Shown: positions 15,433 to 24,180 of the stretch, in pieces
Numbering within the stretch: the stretch's first letter is position 1
Layout of the letters: each line of letters starts with the position of its first letter
NCBI GenBank assembly: GCA_031553805.1
Contig: JAVBLC010000009.1
Location: 1 to 64,000 of the forward strand
Length of the DNA stretch: 64,000 nucleotides
From: JAITVB01 sp031553805
Lineage (GTDB): Bacteria > Bacteroidota > Bacteroidia > Bacteroidales > Rikenellaceae
Direction of reading: 5' to 3'
Position numbers and translations under genes: made by a program
Notes under the pieces: model-generated
Database searches by the model: none
What the model saw: only the letters and a program-made list of their open reading frames with translations
Told to the model about the DNA's origin: nothing

Positions 15433-17307
15433 TTATTTGATCGTCTGCAGGTATTTGAAAGCCGGTTCGAGGCCGGCGGCATTTTTGATCGCGTCGGCCA
15501 CCGCAGGGCCGTTGTTGGTGAACGTTACGCCGGGGCCGTTGGCATTCTGGAGGAATTTCTCGGTCGGGCACCAGTTGTCGCGCACGGTCATATAGGCCGA
15601 GCCTTCGTCGGTGTAGTACCAGAACCAGTGGTTCGGGTCGTGGGTGTAGGCCGCGTGGTAGATCTCTTCGGCGCGGTTTTCGATCACCCGGGTGCCGGGC
15701 TGGGCCGAGAGGGTGTAGACCGCCGCCACGTCATACATATGCTTGGCGTAGTGATGGATGTAGTTGGCCTGCACAGTGTTGTTGCGCATCGTTCCGACGA
15801 GCTTCGTCCAGCCCCAGCCGACGCTGATGCCGCTGTAGGGCACTTCGCGGATTTCGTTGTGGGCGATCACCACCCCGCGCACGCAACCGGCCAGGATGCC
15901 GACCGCCCCCCAATCTTCGTTGCCCGTGTTGTCGATCAGGTTGTTGGCGATGCGGCCGTTGCAGGTCACATAACGCTCGTCAGCCGGGTCATAGACCAGA
16001 TGGGCTTCGAAAGGCTGTGGAGAAACTACGCCATATTGGATCGCATTGCCGGCAATGTCGCGGAACAGGTTCCCCTCGATGTTGCCGCCGGTGACGCCCC
16101 AGTCGTAATCGAGTCCGGCCGAACCCATGTGTTCGAAGTGGCAACGCTCGAACGACACGTTCTCCGCGCCGCTCACCGTCACGCCGCCCGGCGGGCGTCC
16201 GTGCCACGCCTGGTTTTCGAGGCCGGCTTTTTCAGGTGTACCCGGTTTGGGCAGCTTATAAGCGTCTAACAAGAACATCCCCGCCTGCAGGCAGACGTGA
16301 CCTTCCTGTGAGGGGCGCAGCCAGGTGGTGTGGGCAAATTTCAGCCCGCTTACCGTCACGTTGCGCACCGGATTGTCGAGTGTGCCTTCGATGGTCATCA
16401 ACGTTTCAAGCGCAGGGGAAATCACCTCGCTCTTGGCCATATCCTGCCCCGGAAGGGGGTAATAAAAAACCTGTTGCGAAGCCTCATCGTAGAACCATTC
16501 GCCCGGTTGGTCGAGCAGACACATCGCGTTCGAAAGATAGTAGGCCGAGTTGCCCGTGGAGCGGATTACCGGTTGGGGCCAAGGATGCTCGAATTCGATG
16601 CGGCTCTCGGGTTCATAAAAGGTCACCCGGGCACTGTCGCCGTGTACCTCGATCTGGTTGACGCGCAGGTGGGCGATGGCCCACATCTGGTGGATCGTCA
16701 TCTCCATCGGGGCTGGGTTGCCGCTTGTACGCCAGGCCGGGGGCGTGGGGATCCACATTTCGCGTTTGGCCTTGCTCCACGAGAGGATGCGGTTCATCGC
16801 CTCGGGGGCGTTATCGCGGGCGCGGACGGCCTTTTCACCGTTTACATACAACTGGCGGAAATCGAAGTAGCGGCCCGATTTCTTTGGCGCGGGGGCGACC
16901 CACACCTTGCCCTGGGCCGCTTTCGGCAGCCCGGCGATGTTGCCTTTGGCGCGTTGCCAGCCGGTGACGGCGATCCCGCCGCTCAGCACAGGCAACTCAC
17001 TCTCAACCGCGCGGATCACCGTCGGCGAGGCGGGCGTACCCGAATCTTCAGCCCGGATAAACACCGGTTCGGCGAGCGCATAATTTCCGCCTTGAACGTA
17101 GATAAAAACCCCGTCTTTGACCGAAGGATCGTTCAACCGGCGCAGTTCGCGGCCCTGGCGCAGGGCGGCGTTGAGCGTCTGTTTGGGCTGGCCTTTCGTA
17201 CCCGGCGCATTGTCCGAACCGGCAGGAGAAACCCAGATTTCGACTGCAACGGCCGGCGATACGGCCAGCAGGGCAAGGAGCAATCCGCCTAAAAAACCTC
17301 TCTTCAT
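15433..17307 (-). CDS. Secreted right-handed parallel beta-helix protein, probable glycan-degrading enzyme
   Basis: 624 residues with an N-terminal signal peptide (about 1-21, ending AVA). EIWVSPAGSDNAPGTKGQP starts the domain, as in many secreted beta-helix polysaccharide enzymes. Repeated short turns around N (NVTVSGLKFAHT, NVSFERCHFEHMGSAGLDYDW, GNIEGNLFRDIAGNAIQYG, VVIAHNEIREVPYSGISVGWG) are parallel beta-helix rungs. GH120-type xylosidases, GH110-type galactosidases and several lyases share this layout; I cannot choose among them. It is between the GH2 and GH-like lipoprotein genes, only 2 bases downstream of the GH2 gene, so it probably acts on the same oligosaccharide. Confidence 0.72.
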   Translation of the reverse strand: MKRGFLGGLLLALLAVSPAVAVEIWVSPAGSDNAPGTKGQPKQTLNAALRQGRELRRLNDPSVKDGVFIYVQGGNYALAEPVFIRAEDSGTPASPTVIRAVESELPVLSGGIAVTGWQRAKGNIAGLPKAAQGKVWVAPAPKKSGRYFDFRQLYVNGEKAVRARDNAPEAMNRILSWSKAKREMWIPTPPAWRTSGNPAPMEMTIHQMWAIAHLRVNQIEVHGDSARVTFYEPESRIEFEHPWPQPVIRSTGNSAYYLSNAMCLLDQPGEWFYDEASQQVFYYPLPGQDMAKSEVISPALETLMTIEGTLDNPVRNVTVSGLKFAHTTWLRPSQEGHVCLQAGMFLLDAYKLPKPGTPEKAGLENQAWHGRPPGGVTVSGAENVSFERCHFEHMGSAGLDYDWGVTGGNIEGNLFRDIAGNAIQYGVVSPQPFEAHLVYDPADERYVTCNGRIANNLIDNTGNEDWGAVGILAGCVRGVVIAHNEIREVPYSGISVGWGWTKLVGTMRNNTVQANYIHHYAKHMYDVAAVYTLSAQPGTRVIENRAEEIYHAAYTHDPNHWFWYYTDEGSAYMTVRDNWCPTEKFLQNANGPGVTFTNNGPAVADAIKNAAGLEPAFKYLQTIK

Positions 17308-17309
17308 TG

Positions 17310-20195
17310 TTATCTTGCTTTAAATAAGAATGTTATGAACCCTTCGTGCAGCCCGGCCGAGCGTTGCGGCATCGACGAGGGGCCGATCAGGTCGGTGGCG
17401 TTGACTTTGTTGCGCACGCCGGGGATCACATCGAGCACGGCGATGCCTGTCTGGGGCAGGGTGTAGAGCAGCACGTCGCGGCCATCGCGCGGGGTATAGA
17501 CGCCCAGGTAAGAGCCTTTCGATCCGGCGTTGCCCAGCGTGATCTCGCCCTCCGTGGTGGTGAACGTCGCCCAGCGCCAATCGTTAAAGTAGCCTTTGAA
17601 TTCGGGGTAGACCCACGATTCGCCGGGGATGGGGTCGTTGTAGGTGTTGTCCCACACACCGAACGTGGTGCCGTGGGTGCGGTTCTGCCACGAGCGGTAG
17701 GGGCCCTTGCCCAGCCAGCGGATGGCCTGCATCTGCGGCTCGGGGTAGTCGAAGCAGACGCCCATCAGCTCGACCACGCCGTCGTAGCGGTAAGCATAAT
17801 CCAGGCGCACCTCGCCTTCGGGCGTAATCGTCCAGAGTACCTTTTCGAGGGCCCCGAAATAGGAGGCTTCGACCACGATATTGTTGCCTTCAGTGCGTTG
17901 AGCAATGCTGCGGAATTCGCACACCGGGCCGATCAACCCGCCGTAGCCTTTGGCCTCGATAATCTCGGTGTAAATGCGGTCGACGCCCTTCGGGGCCGAC
18001 ATATCGGTGTCGCCGTCAAGGGTGCGGTTAGTGCGGCGGGCGACGATAAAGCGCGGGCCGCCTGCAAACGAAATCGGTTTGTTGCCCACTCTCACGGCAG
18101 ACAGTTGGCCGTTTTCTCTACTGAAAGCCAAGGTGGTCGTGCCGGCGGTGACGATGATCTCTTTTCCCGTTTCCGATGCCGATACCTTGCCGGGAGTGTT
18201 CTTTACGACAAACGGCTCGGCGGCTTTCAGCGGCCAGCTCCACGTCCAGAGGGTTTCGCCCGCTGGCGATTTGGCAGTAAGGTTCATCGCGTCGAACGAT
18301 TCCCAACGGGCAGGGAGTTTGAACGACAGGTTGCCCGCATTATGCGGAGTCACATCCGGTCCTTTGGTCTTAGTGATGCCCGATGAAGCCGTAACCGGTT
18401 GCGAACGGAGGTTGCCCGGTTCTGAGAAACGGACGAATTCCAGTTGGAATTCACATTGGTTGAGGTTCGTGAAGTCGTAGCGGTTTTCGACTGAAAACTC
18501 GCCGTTGAACCCGGCGGGCAACTCGGCCGGCGTGGTCACTACCACGGGCGACCACACCTCCTTCACCGTAAAGAAACTGGCTTCTTTTTCGTGGTGCGGC
18601 CCTACGATGCCGTCGGCGGCGTAGTTGGTGTAGCAGTCGATGCGTCCGCCCTGGTCGGTGCGCACCACGCCCTGGTCGGCGAAGTCCCACAGGTAGCCGC
18701 CCCCGAAACGCGGATGCTGGCGCATCAATTCCCAATAATCAAAAAGCCCGCCGCCGTGGCCGCCGTCATAAAGGCCGTGGAGAAATTCGGTCGGCAGGAA
18801 GATGTTTTCGCCGCGCAGGTACTCCTGCGTTTCGCCGTAGGAGCGGTAGTGCATCGTTTCGACGCCGTTGAGCAGGCGCTGCGGATGCAATACGACACGT
18901 TTCTGCGGGTCGTAAATGTCAAAATCGTTGTCGAGGTCGGTGTTCCAGCCCCCTTCGTTGCCGTTGTCCCAAAAGATGATGCTCGGGTGGTTGACATCGC
19001 GTTTGACGAGTTCGGCCACCAGTTTGCGGCCCACCTGGGTGTCGTACTTGCCGTGCCAGCCGGTCAGCTCGTCGAGCACGTACAACCCCAACTCATCACA
19101 CGCGTCGAGGAATTCCGGGTCGGGCGGGTAGTGTGACATCCTGACCGAGTTCATGTTCATCTCGCGCATCAGCCGCACGTCTTCGTAATTGAGCGCCTTG
19201 TTAAGCGTGCGCCCCGTTTCGGGCCAGAAACTGTGGCGGTTGATCCCCTTGAGGATCACGCGGGTGCCGTTGACGTAGATGCCGTCGCCGCGCCGCACTT
19301 CGATCGTGCGGAAGCCCGTTCGCTGGTTGACCGTGTGCAGCACCGTGCTGCCGTCCATCAGGTCGATCTTGACGTTATAGAGGTTGGGCGTTTCGGCCGT
19401 CCAGAGGTTTAAGTTCGAGAAGGTGCCCGTGACGGTCGCTTTGTCGCTTCCCGCGCGGAACTGGCCGGTGATCGGGCTGCCTACCGCTTTGCCGCCGGCG
19501 TCGGTCAACGAAACGCGCACCGTATAATTCTTGGCAACTCCCGAGGCGGTGTAGATTTCGGCCAGGAACGATCCGTCGGCCCGGGCATCGATCGCCGTCC
19601 AGTCGATGAAGACGGGCGGCAACGATTCCAGAAAAACGGGACGGAAAATACCGCCGAAGTTCCAATAGTCGGCGCGGCGCTCGGCCATGTTGACGCTTGT
19701 GTTGTCCGATTCTTTTTTGACGTTGACTTCGAGCACGTTCGTTTCGCCGTATTTCAACAGCGGGCTGATGTCGTATTTGAAGCGGTAGAACGCCCCTTGG
19801 TGGACCGAGCCGGCCGAGGTGCCGTTGATCGTCACCCGGGCATCGGTCATCACCCCGTCGAAGACGATCCGCACTCGGCGGCCACGCCACTCGGCAGGCA
19901 CCGTAAATTCATACTTGTATTGCCCTTCCTCCTTGGTGATGCCCGGGGCGGTCGCCTTGCCGTAGTAGACGTTGCCGTAGGTGTAGCCGCCAAAACCCTG
20001 CTGTTCCCAGCATGAGGGCACGGCGATCTTGGTCCACGTGCCGCTGTTTTGCCCTTCGGTGCAGAAAAAGTCCCACTCCACGGCATCGTCGAAGCCCCGG
20101 CCTGAGAGGTATTGTACTTCGGTTTGCGTCTGGGCCCGAAGGGCGGGAATGGCGCAGCACAAGGCTAACCACAAAATAGTCAATTGTTTCTTCAT
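17310..20195 (-). CDS. Glycoside hydrolase family 2 beta-galactosidase (LacZ-like), secreted
   Basis: 961 residues with a signal peptide (about 1-22, ending LRAQ). The order is typical of GH2: jelly-roll sugar-binding domain (about 30-195; VPSCWEQQGFG), two Ig-like domains, and a catalytic barrel (about 305-560) containing VRMSHYPPDPEFLDACDELG. The acid/base Glu414 is in FWDNGNEGG and the probable nucleophile Glu470 in FLPTEF; a C-terminal Bgal small-chain-like beta-sandwich closes the protein (RWLGKGPYRSWQNRTHG). It hydrolyses terminal beta-galactosides or related glycosides in the periplasm. It is the first gene of a leftward operon. LacZ-type length and the C-terminal domain favour beta-galactosidase over beta-glucuronidase. 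Confidence 0.88.
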   Translation of the reverse strand: MKKQLTILWLALCCAIPALRAQTQTEVQYLSGRGFDDAVEWDFFCTEGQNSGTWTKIAVPSCWEQQGFGGYTYGNVYYGKATAPGITKEEGQYKYEFTVPAEWRGRRVRIVFDGVMTDARVTINGTSAGSVHQGAFYRFKYDISPLLKYGETNVLEVNVKKESDNTSVNMAERRADYWNFGGIFRPVFLESLPPVFIDWTAIDARADGSFLAEIYTASGVAKNYTVRVSLTDAGGKAVGSPITGQFRAGSDKATVTGTFSNLNLWTAETPNLYNVKIDLMDGSTVLHTVNQRTGFRTIEVRRGDGIYVNGTRVILKGINRHSFWPETGRTLNKALNYEDVRLMREMNMNSVRMSHYPPDPEFLDACDELGLYVLDELTGWHGKYDTQVGRKLVAELVKRDVNHPSIIFWDNGNEGGWNTDLDNDFDIYDPQKRVVLHPQRLLNGVETMHYRSYGETQEYLRGENIFLPTEFLHGLYDGGHGGGLFDYWELMRQHPRFGGGYLWDFADQGVVRTDQGGRIDCYTNYAADGIVGPHHEKEASFFTVKEVWSPVVVTTPAELPAGFNGEFSVENRYDFTNLNQCEFQLEFVRFSEPGNLRSQPVTASSGITKTKGPDVTPHNAGNLSFKLPARWESFDAMNLTAKSPAGETLWTWSWPLKAAEPFVVKNTPGKVSASETGKEIIVTAGTTTLAFSRENGQLSAVRVGNKPISFAGGPRFIVARRTNRTLDGDTDMSAPKGVDRIYTEIIEAKGYGGLIGPVCEFRSIAQRTEGNNIVVEASYFGALEKVLWTITPEGEVRLDYAYRYDGVVELMGVCFDYPEPQMQAIRWLGKGPYRSWQNRTHGTTFGVWDNTYNDPIPGESWVYPEFKGYFNDWRWATFTTTEGEITLGNAGSKGSYLGVYTPRDGRDVLLYTLPQTGIAVLDVIPGVRNKVNATDLIGPSSMPQRSAGLHEGFITFLFKAR

Positions 20196-20238
20196 ATTGA
20201 TAGTAGTTTTGAGATTGTCCGGATCAGCAGGATGGGGA

Positions 20239-20276
20239 TAAATATAAGCATTTTTTGAGAATCTTTTGAAAAATGC
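20239..20276 (-). promoter_or_regulatory. Possible promoter and operator of the GH2 operon
   Basis: On the minus strand TATATTTA (20239-20246) approximates the -7 consensus. Just upstream, GCATTTTT (20248-20255) and AAAAATGC (20269-20276) form a perfect 8-base inverted repeat where a regulator could bind. Confidence 0.35.
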
Positions 20277-20308
20277 TTTCGTTTTCTTTGAGCCTGGAGT
20301 GAAAAAGA

Positions 20309-20332
20309 AAAAGCCGCCCGAGGGCGGCTTTT
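20309..20332 (-). terminator. Terminator of the his operon
   Basis: AAAAGCCGCCC GA GGGCGGCTTTT, a perfect hairpin 23 bases beyond the hisIE stop codon. Confidence 0.9.
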
Positions 20333-20354
20333 CGGACGTGTTGCTGTCGTAAGA

Positions 20355-20957
20355 TTATTTGTGCCGTTTGGCCAGCTCTTCTTCGATGTCGGCGAGCGAG
20401 TGGCCGGTGGCGGTGAGCAGCACCAGATAGTGGTACATCAGGTCGGCCGCCTCGTAAAGCATCGCCTCGTGGTTGCCGTCGACGGCTTCGATCACAGTTT
20501 CGACCGCTTCTTCGCCGACTTTTTGGGCGATCTTGTTGACCCCTTTCGTGAAGAGTTTGGTCGTGTAGGAGCCTTCGGGCATGGATTCTTTACGCCCTTG
20601 TATCACACGTTGCAGGTGGTATATAAAACCTTCGTTCTCACGCGTGGCGAAGCACGTTTTGCTGCCCGTGTGGCACGTCGGGCCGATCGGGTCGACGCGG
20701 ATCAGCAGCGTGTCGTCGTCGCAATCCTTGGCGATGCTGACTACGTTCAAAAAATTACCGCTCGTTTCGCCCTTGGTCCACAGGCGGCCTTTGGTGCGGC
20801 TGTAGAACGTGACGCGGTTCTCGGCCACGGTTTTGGCGTAGGCTTCCTCGTTCATGTAGCCGAGCATCAGCACCTGCCGGGTGGCGTTGTCCTGAATGAC
20901 TACCGGGATCAGCCCTTCGCTGCCCTTGGTCGAGTCCAATTCACTGAATTTTATCAT
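20355..20957 (-). CDS. hisIE: Bifunctional phosphoribosyl-AMP cyclohydrolase / phosphoribosyl-ATP pyrophosphatase
   Basis: 200 residues from the ATG at 20957; the frame is open upstream but the family begins here (MIKFSELDSTKGSEGLIPVV). The HisI half (about 1-105) carries GYMNEEAYAKT, FYSRTKGRLWTKGETSGN and the zinc-binding DCDDDTLLIRVDPIGPTCH. The HisE half (about 110-200) carries GSYTTKLFTKGVNKIAQKVGEEAVE and LMYHYLVLL. It catalyses steps 2 and 3 of histidine biosynthesis. It is the last gene of the his operon, 11 bases after hisF. Confidence 0.95.
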   Translation of the reverse strand: MIKFSELDSTKGSEGLIPVVIQDNATRQVLMLGYMNEEAYAKTVAENRVTFYSRTKGRLWTKGETSGNFLNVVSIAKDCDDDTLLIRVDPIGPTCHTGSKTCFATRENEGFIYHLQRVIQGRKESMPEGSYTTKLFTKGVNKIAQKVGEEAVETVIEAVDGNHEAMLYEAADLMYHYLVLLTATGHSLADIEEELAKRHK

Positions 20958-20968
20958 AGCTTTTTGAT

Positions 20969-21724
20969 TTATAATCTTACCGGAATGCCGCGGGCGGCAA
21001 GTTCGCGCTTGAGGTCGGGAATGCGGATCTCTCCGTAGTGAAAAATGCTGGCGGCCAGGGCGGCGTCGGCTTTGCCCGTGGTGAGCACCTCGGCGATGTG
21101 GTCGGTGGTGCCTGCGCCGCCGGAAGCAATGATCGGGATGGAGAGTATGTCGGAAAGTTCCGAAAAGGTATCGCAGGGATAGCCGTTTTTGGTGCCGTCG
21201 TGGTCCATCGAGGTGAAGAGTATCTCTCCGGCGCCACGTTCTTGCGCCTCGCGGGCCCAGTCGAAGAGTTCGCGATCCGAGAAACGGGTGCCGCCGTGGG
21301 TGGTCACCGTCCAACGGCCGTCCACGCGGCGGGCGTCGATGGCGACGACGACGAACTGGCTGCCATATTTGTCGGCCAGGTCGCTGATCAGCTGCGGATT
21401 ACGCACAGCCGCGCTGTTGATGGAAACCTTGTCGGCCCCGGCCCAGAGCAGCGGCGCCGCGTCCTCGAGCGAAGAGATGCCGCCGCCTACGGTGAACGGG
21501 ATGTTGAGGTTTTCAGCAATTCGCTTGACCAAATCCGCAAAGGTTTTGCGTCCTTCGAGCGTGGCGCTGATGTCCAGAAAGACCAGTTCGTCGGCCCCTT
21601 CGTCCGAGTAGCGTTTGCCGAGTTCGACAGGGTCGCCGACGTTTTTCAATTCCAGAAAATTGATCCCTTTGACCGTTTGGCCGTCCTTGATGTCGAGGCA
21701 GGGAATAATCCGTTTCGCAAGCAT
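20969..21724 (-). CDS. hisF: Imidazole glycerol phosphate synthase cyclase subunit
   Basis: 251 residues, standard HisF length. The (beta/alpha)8 barrel carries the catalytic Asp in IIPCLDIKDG near residue 11 and the second in VVVAIDARRVDG near 130. Phosphate-binding loops are IPFTVGGGISSLEDA and IIASGGAGTTDHIAEV. It uses ammonia delivered by HisH to form imidazole glycerol phosphate and AICAR. Its start lies 19 bases after the hisA stop. Confidence 0.97.
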   Translation of the reverse strand: MLAKRIIPCLDIKDGQTVKGINFLELKNVGDPVELGKRYSDEGADELVFLDISATLEGRKTFADLVKRIAENLNIPFTVGGGISSLEDAAPLLWAGADKVSINSAAVRNPQLISDLADKYGSQFVVVAIDARRVDGRWTVTTHGGTRFSDRELFDWAREAQERGAGEILFTSMDHDGTKNGYPCDTFSELSDILSIPIIASGGAGTTDHIAEVLTTGKADAALAASIFHYGEIRIPDLKRELAARGIPVRL

Positions 21725-21743
21725 TTTTTCGGGATTAGGTCTG

Positions 21744-22466
21744 TTAGCGTACTAAGGTTTTTAGTTTTTCGAGTGTGATGCGCCCCTCGTAAATGGCTTT
21801 GCCGACGATGACGCTTCGCAGCCCCAGGTCGTTCAATTTCAGAATGTCGGCGGCCGATGAAATGCCGCCGCTGACAATGATTTCTACGAAGGGGTATTGC
21901 GCCTGCAATTGGGTGTAAAGACCGAAAGAGGGGCCTTCGAGCATCCCGTCCTTCGAAATGTCGGTGCAAATCACCCGGCACAGGCCGTGGGGCAGGAAAC
22001 GGTCGATCAGCGCTTCGATCGCCAGGCCCGAATCTTTCAGCCAGCCGTGGGTGGCCACTTTACCGTCCTTCAAGTCCGCGCCGAGCACGATCTTTTCCAC
22101 GCCGAATTTTTCGAGCCAGCCTTCCATCAACTCAGGATGGGTGACGGCTACACTGCCGCAAATGGCACGCGCGGCTCCGGCGGCGAAAACGGCGTCGAGG
22201 GCCGCTTCGTCCTTGATCCCGCCGCCCCATTGCACGCTGAGCGAGGTGTTCGCCGCGATACGTTCCAGCACCGGCAGGTTGACCGGACGCGACGCTTTGG
22301 CCCCGTCGAGGTCTACCAGATGCAAGCGCCGGATGCCGATCGCCTCGTAGCCGCGGGCCACCGTCAACGGGTCGTCGGCATAGGTCGTCTGCCGGTCGTA
22401 ATCGCCCTGCGTCAACCGTACACATTTGCCTTCGATCAGGTCGATGGCCGGAATGATCTCGATCAT
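21744..22466 (-). CDS. hisA: ProFAR isomerase
   Basis: 240 residues from the ATG at 22466, which overlaps the hisH stop by four bases and gives the family start MIEIIPAIDLIEGKCVRLTQGD. Catalytic Asp8 is in PAIDLIEG. SVQWGGGIKDEAALDAVF and the C-terminal VSGGISSAADILKLNDLG are the phosphate-binding signatures. It performs the Amadori rearrangement that precedes HisF/HisH. An apparent longer frame upstream has no homology and runs through hisH in another frame. Confidence 0.96.
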   Translation of the reverse strand: MIEIIPAIDLIEGKCVRLTQGDYDRQTTYADDPLTVARGYEAIGIRRLHLVDLDGAKASRPVNLPVLERIAANTSLSVQWGGGIKDEAALDAVFAAGAARAICGSVAVTHPELMEGWLEKFGVEKIVLGADLKDGKVATHGWLKDSGLAIEALIDRFLPHGLCRVICTDISKDGMLEGPSFGLYTQLQAQYPFVEIIVSGGISSAADILKLNDLGLRSVIVGKAIYEGRITLEKLKTLVR

Positions 22467-23047
22467 AGTTCCAAAAAATTCTTTAAAATCGTTTCGCCCA
22501 CCGTGCCGCTCTTTTCCGGGTGGAATTGCATTCCCCAAAAATTGCCGCGGCCCAACGCACTGCTGAAATCCTCGCCGTAAGGCGTGACGGCCAGCGTGTT
22601 TTCTCCCAACTCCGCCGCGTAAGAGTGGACAAAATAGACATAACTCTCTTCGGCAATCCCCCTGAACAGTGGCGATTGCAATCCCGCCAGCGTATTCCAT
22701 CCCATATGCGGAATCTTTAGGCCGGGAGCCGGTTTTATTTTCCGGACTTCGTGCTGAAAAATGCCAAGGCACGCTGTGTCGCCTTCTTCCGAACGTTTGC
22801 ACAACAACTGCATTCCCAGGCAAATGCCCAGCGTGGGGACGGTCAGCGAACGGATCACCTCGACCAAGCCCCGTTCCCGCAGCTTTTCCATCGCATTGCG
22901 CGCCTCGCCCACGCCGGGAAGCAACACCCGGTCGGCCGCTGCGATCTCGCGCGGGTCGCCCGTGAGCCGGTATTCGGCCCCGAGCCGCCGGAAAGCGTTG
23001 GCCACCGAGCGCAGGTTGCCGGTGTCGTAGTCGATGATGGTTATCAT
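22463..23047 (-). CDS. hisH: Imidazole glycerol phosphate synthase glutaminase subunit
   Basis: 194 residues. Class I glutamine amidotransferase with nucleophile Cys in LGICLGMQLL (about residue 77), the His-Glu pair in GMQFHPEKSG, and RVLLPGVGEA in the oxyanion region. It supplies ammonia to HisF. The start overlaps the hisB stop by four bases and its own stop overlaps the hisA start, showing tight translational coupling. Confidence 0.96.
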   Translation of the reverse strand: MITIIDYDTGNLRSVANAFRRLGAEYRLTGDPREIAAADRVLLPGVGEARNAMEKLRERGLVEVIRSLTVPTLGICLGMQLLCKRSEEGDTACLGIFQHEVRKIKPAPGLKIPHMGWNTLAGLQSPLFRGIAEESYVYFVHSYAAELGENTLAVTPYGEDFSSALGRGNFWGMQFHPEKSGTVGETILKNFLEL

Positions 23048-24177
23048 AAAGTGCCTTTGCTGCTGGGTAGCTTGAGGTTCATCGGGTTACGTGCGATCGC
23101 CATCCTTACGGCGCGGGCAAAAGCCTTGAAAATAGCTTCGGCCTTGTGGTGTTCGTTGTCGCCCGTGGCGCGGATATGGAGGTTGCAGTGGGCCGCTTCC
23201 GAAAAACTTTTGAAAAAGTGGCGGAACATCTCGGTCGGCACGTCGCCCACCCGTTCGCGCGAGAAATCGACCTCCCAAAGGAAATCGATCCGGCCGCCGA
23301 AATCGAGCAGCACCGTGGCTTCGCTCTCGTCCATCGGCAGCGAGAATCCGTAGCGACCGATGCCCAGTTTCGATCCCAAGGCTTTCAGCAAAGCCTCGCC
23401 TAAAACAATGGCCACGTCCTCGACCGTGTGGTGTTCGTCGACGTGGAGGTCGCCGCGGGCTTCGAGGTCGATCGACACGCCGGCGTGGTGCACGATCTGT
23501 TCGAGCATATGGTCGAAAAAGTGCAAGCCGGTGGAGATGTGGTTTTTGCCTTGGCCGTCGAGGTCTAGGGTGAGCGTGATGTCCGTTTCGCGTGTCTTGC
23601 GGGAAACGGTCGCCACCCGATCGCCGCAGCGCAGGAAAGTGTATATCTTCCACCAGTCGTCGGTTACCAGCGTGCAGTCGGCTTCCAGTCCGGCCTCGCG
23701 CAGCATCTGCCGTCCTTTTTCTTCGGGTTGGAGCAGGATGCCTTTGGCACCGAGGTTTTTCGCCATTTGGATGTCGGTCAGGCGGTCGCCGATCACCAGC
23801 GAACCCGGCAGGTCGTAGGCTTCAGAAAAATATTCGGTCAGCATCGCCGTCCCGGGTTTGCGCGTAGGCTTATTTTCCTCGGGCAACGAGGGGTCGATAT
23901 GGATCGCGTCAAACACGACGCCTTCGCCCTTGAGCGTTTCAAGCATCTTGTTCTGCACGGGCCAAAACGCCTCTTCCGGGAACGAGGCCGTCCCCAGCCC
24001 GTCCTGGTTGGTGACCATCACCAACCGGTAATCGAGTTGTGCGATCCGGTTCATCGCCCCGATCGCCCCCGGCACGAATGTCAGTTTTTCGAGGCAGTCG
24101 ACCTGGAAATCGACGGGCGGCTCCAGGATCAGCGTCCCGTCGCGGTCGATGAACAATATTTTTTGCTTTGCTTCCAT
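23044..24177 (-). CDS. hisB: Bifunctional histidinol-phosphatase / imidazoleglycerol-phosphate dehydratase
   Basis: 377 residues, a fusion as in enterobacteria. The N-terminal HAD phosphatase (about 1-165) has DRDGTLI near residue 11, VTNQDGLG and VIGDRLTDIQMAKNLGAKG. The C-terminal dehydratase (about 185-377) has HFFDHMLEQIVHHAG and DEHHTVEDVAIVLG, both manganese-binding HHxxE/D-type motifs. It performs steps 6 and 8 of histidine synthesis. It lies 3 bases downstream of hisC. Confidence 0.96.
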   Translation of the reverse strand: MEAKQKILFIDRDGTLILEPPVDFQVDCLEKLTFVPGAIGAMNRIAQLDYRLVMVTNQDGLGTASFPEEAFWPVQNKMLETLKGEGVVFDAIHIDPSLPEENKPTRKPGTAMLTEYFSEAYDLPGSLVIGDRLTDIQMAKNLGAKGILLQPEEKGRQMLREAGLEADCTLVTDDWWKIYTFLRCGDRVATVSRKTRETDITLTLDLDGQGKNHISTGLHFFDHMLEQIVHHAGVSIDLEARGDLHVDEHHTVEDVAIVLGEALLKALGSKLGIGRYGFSLPMDESEATVLLDFGGRIDFLWEVDFSRERVGDVPTEMFRHFFKSFSEAAHCNLHIRATGDNEHHKAEAIFKAFARAVRMAIARNPMNLKLPSSKGTL

Positions 24178-24180
24178 GCG

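Noticed and set aside
16330..17292. Plus-strand frame opposite the beta-helix gene
   Set aside because: No recognisable motifs; the minus-strand protein is coherent and in an operon.
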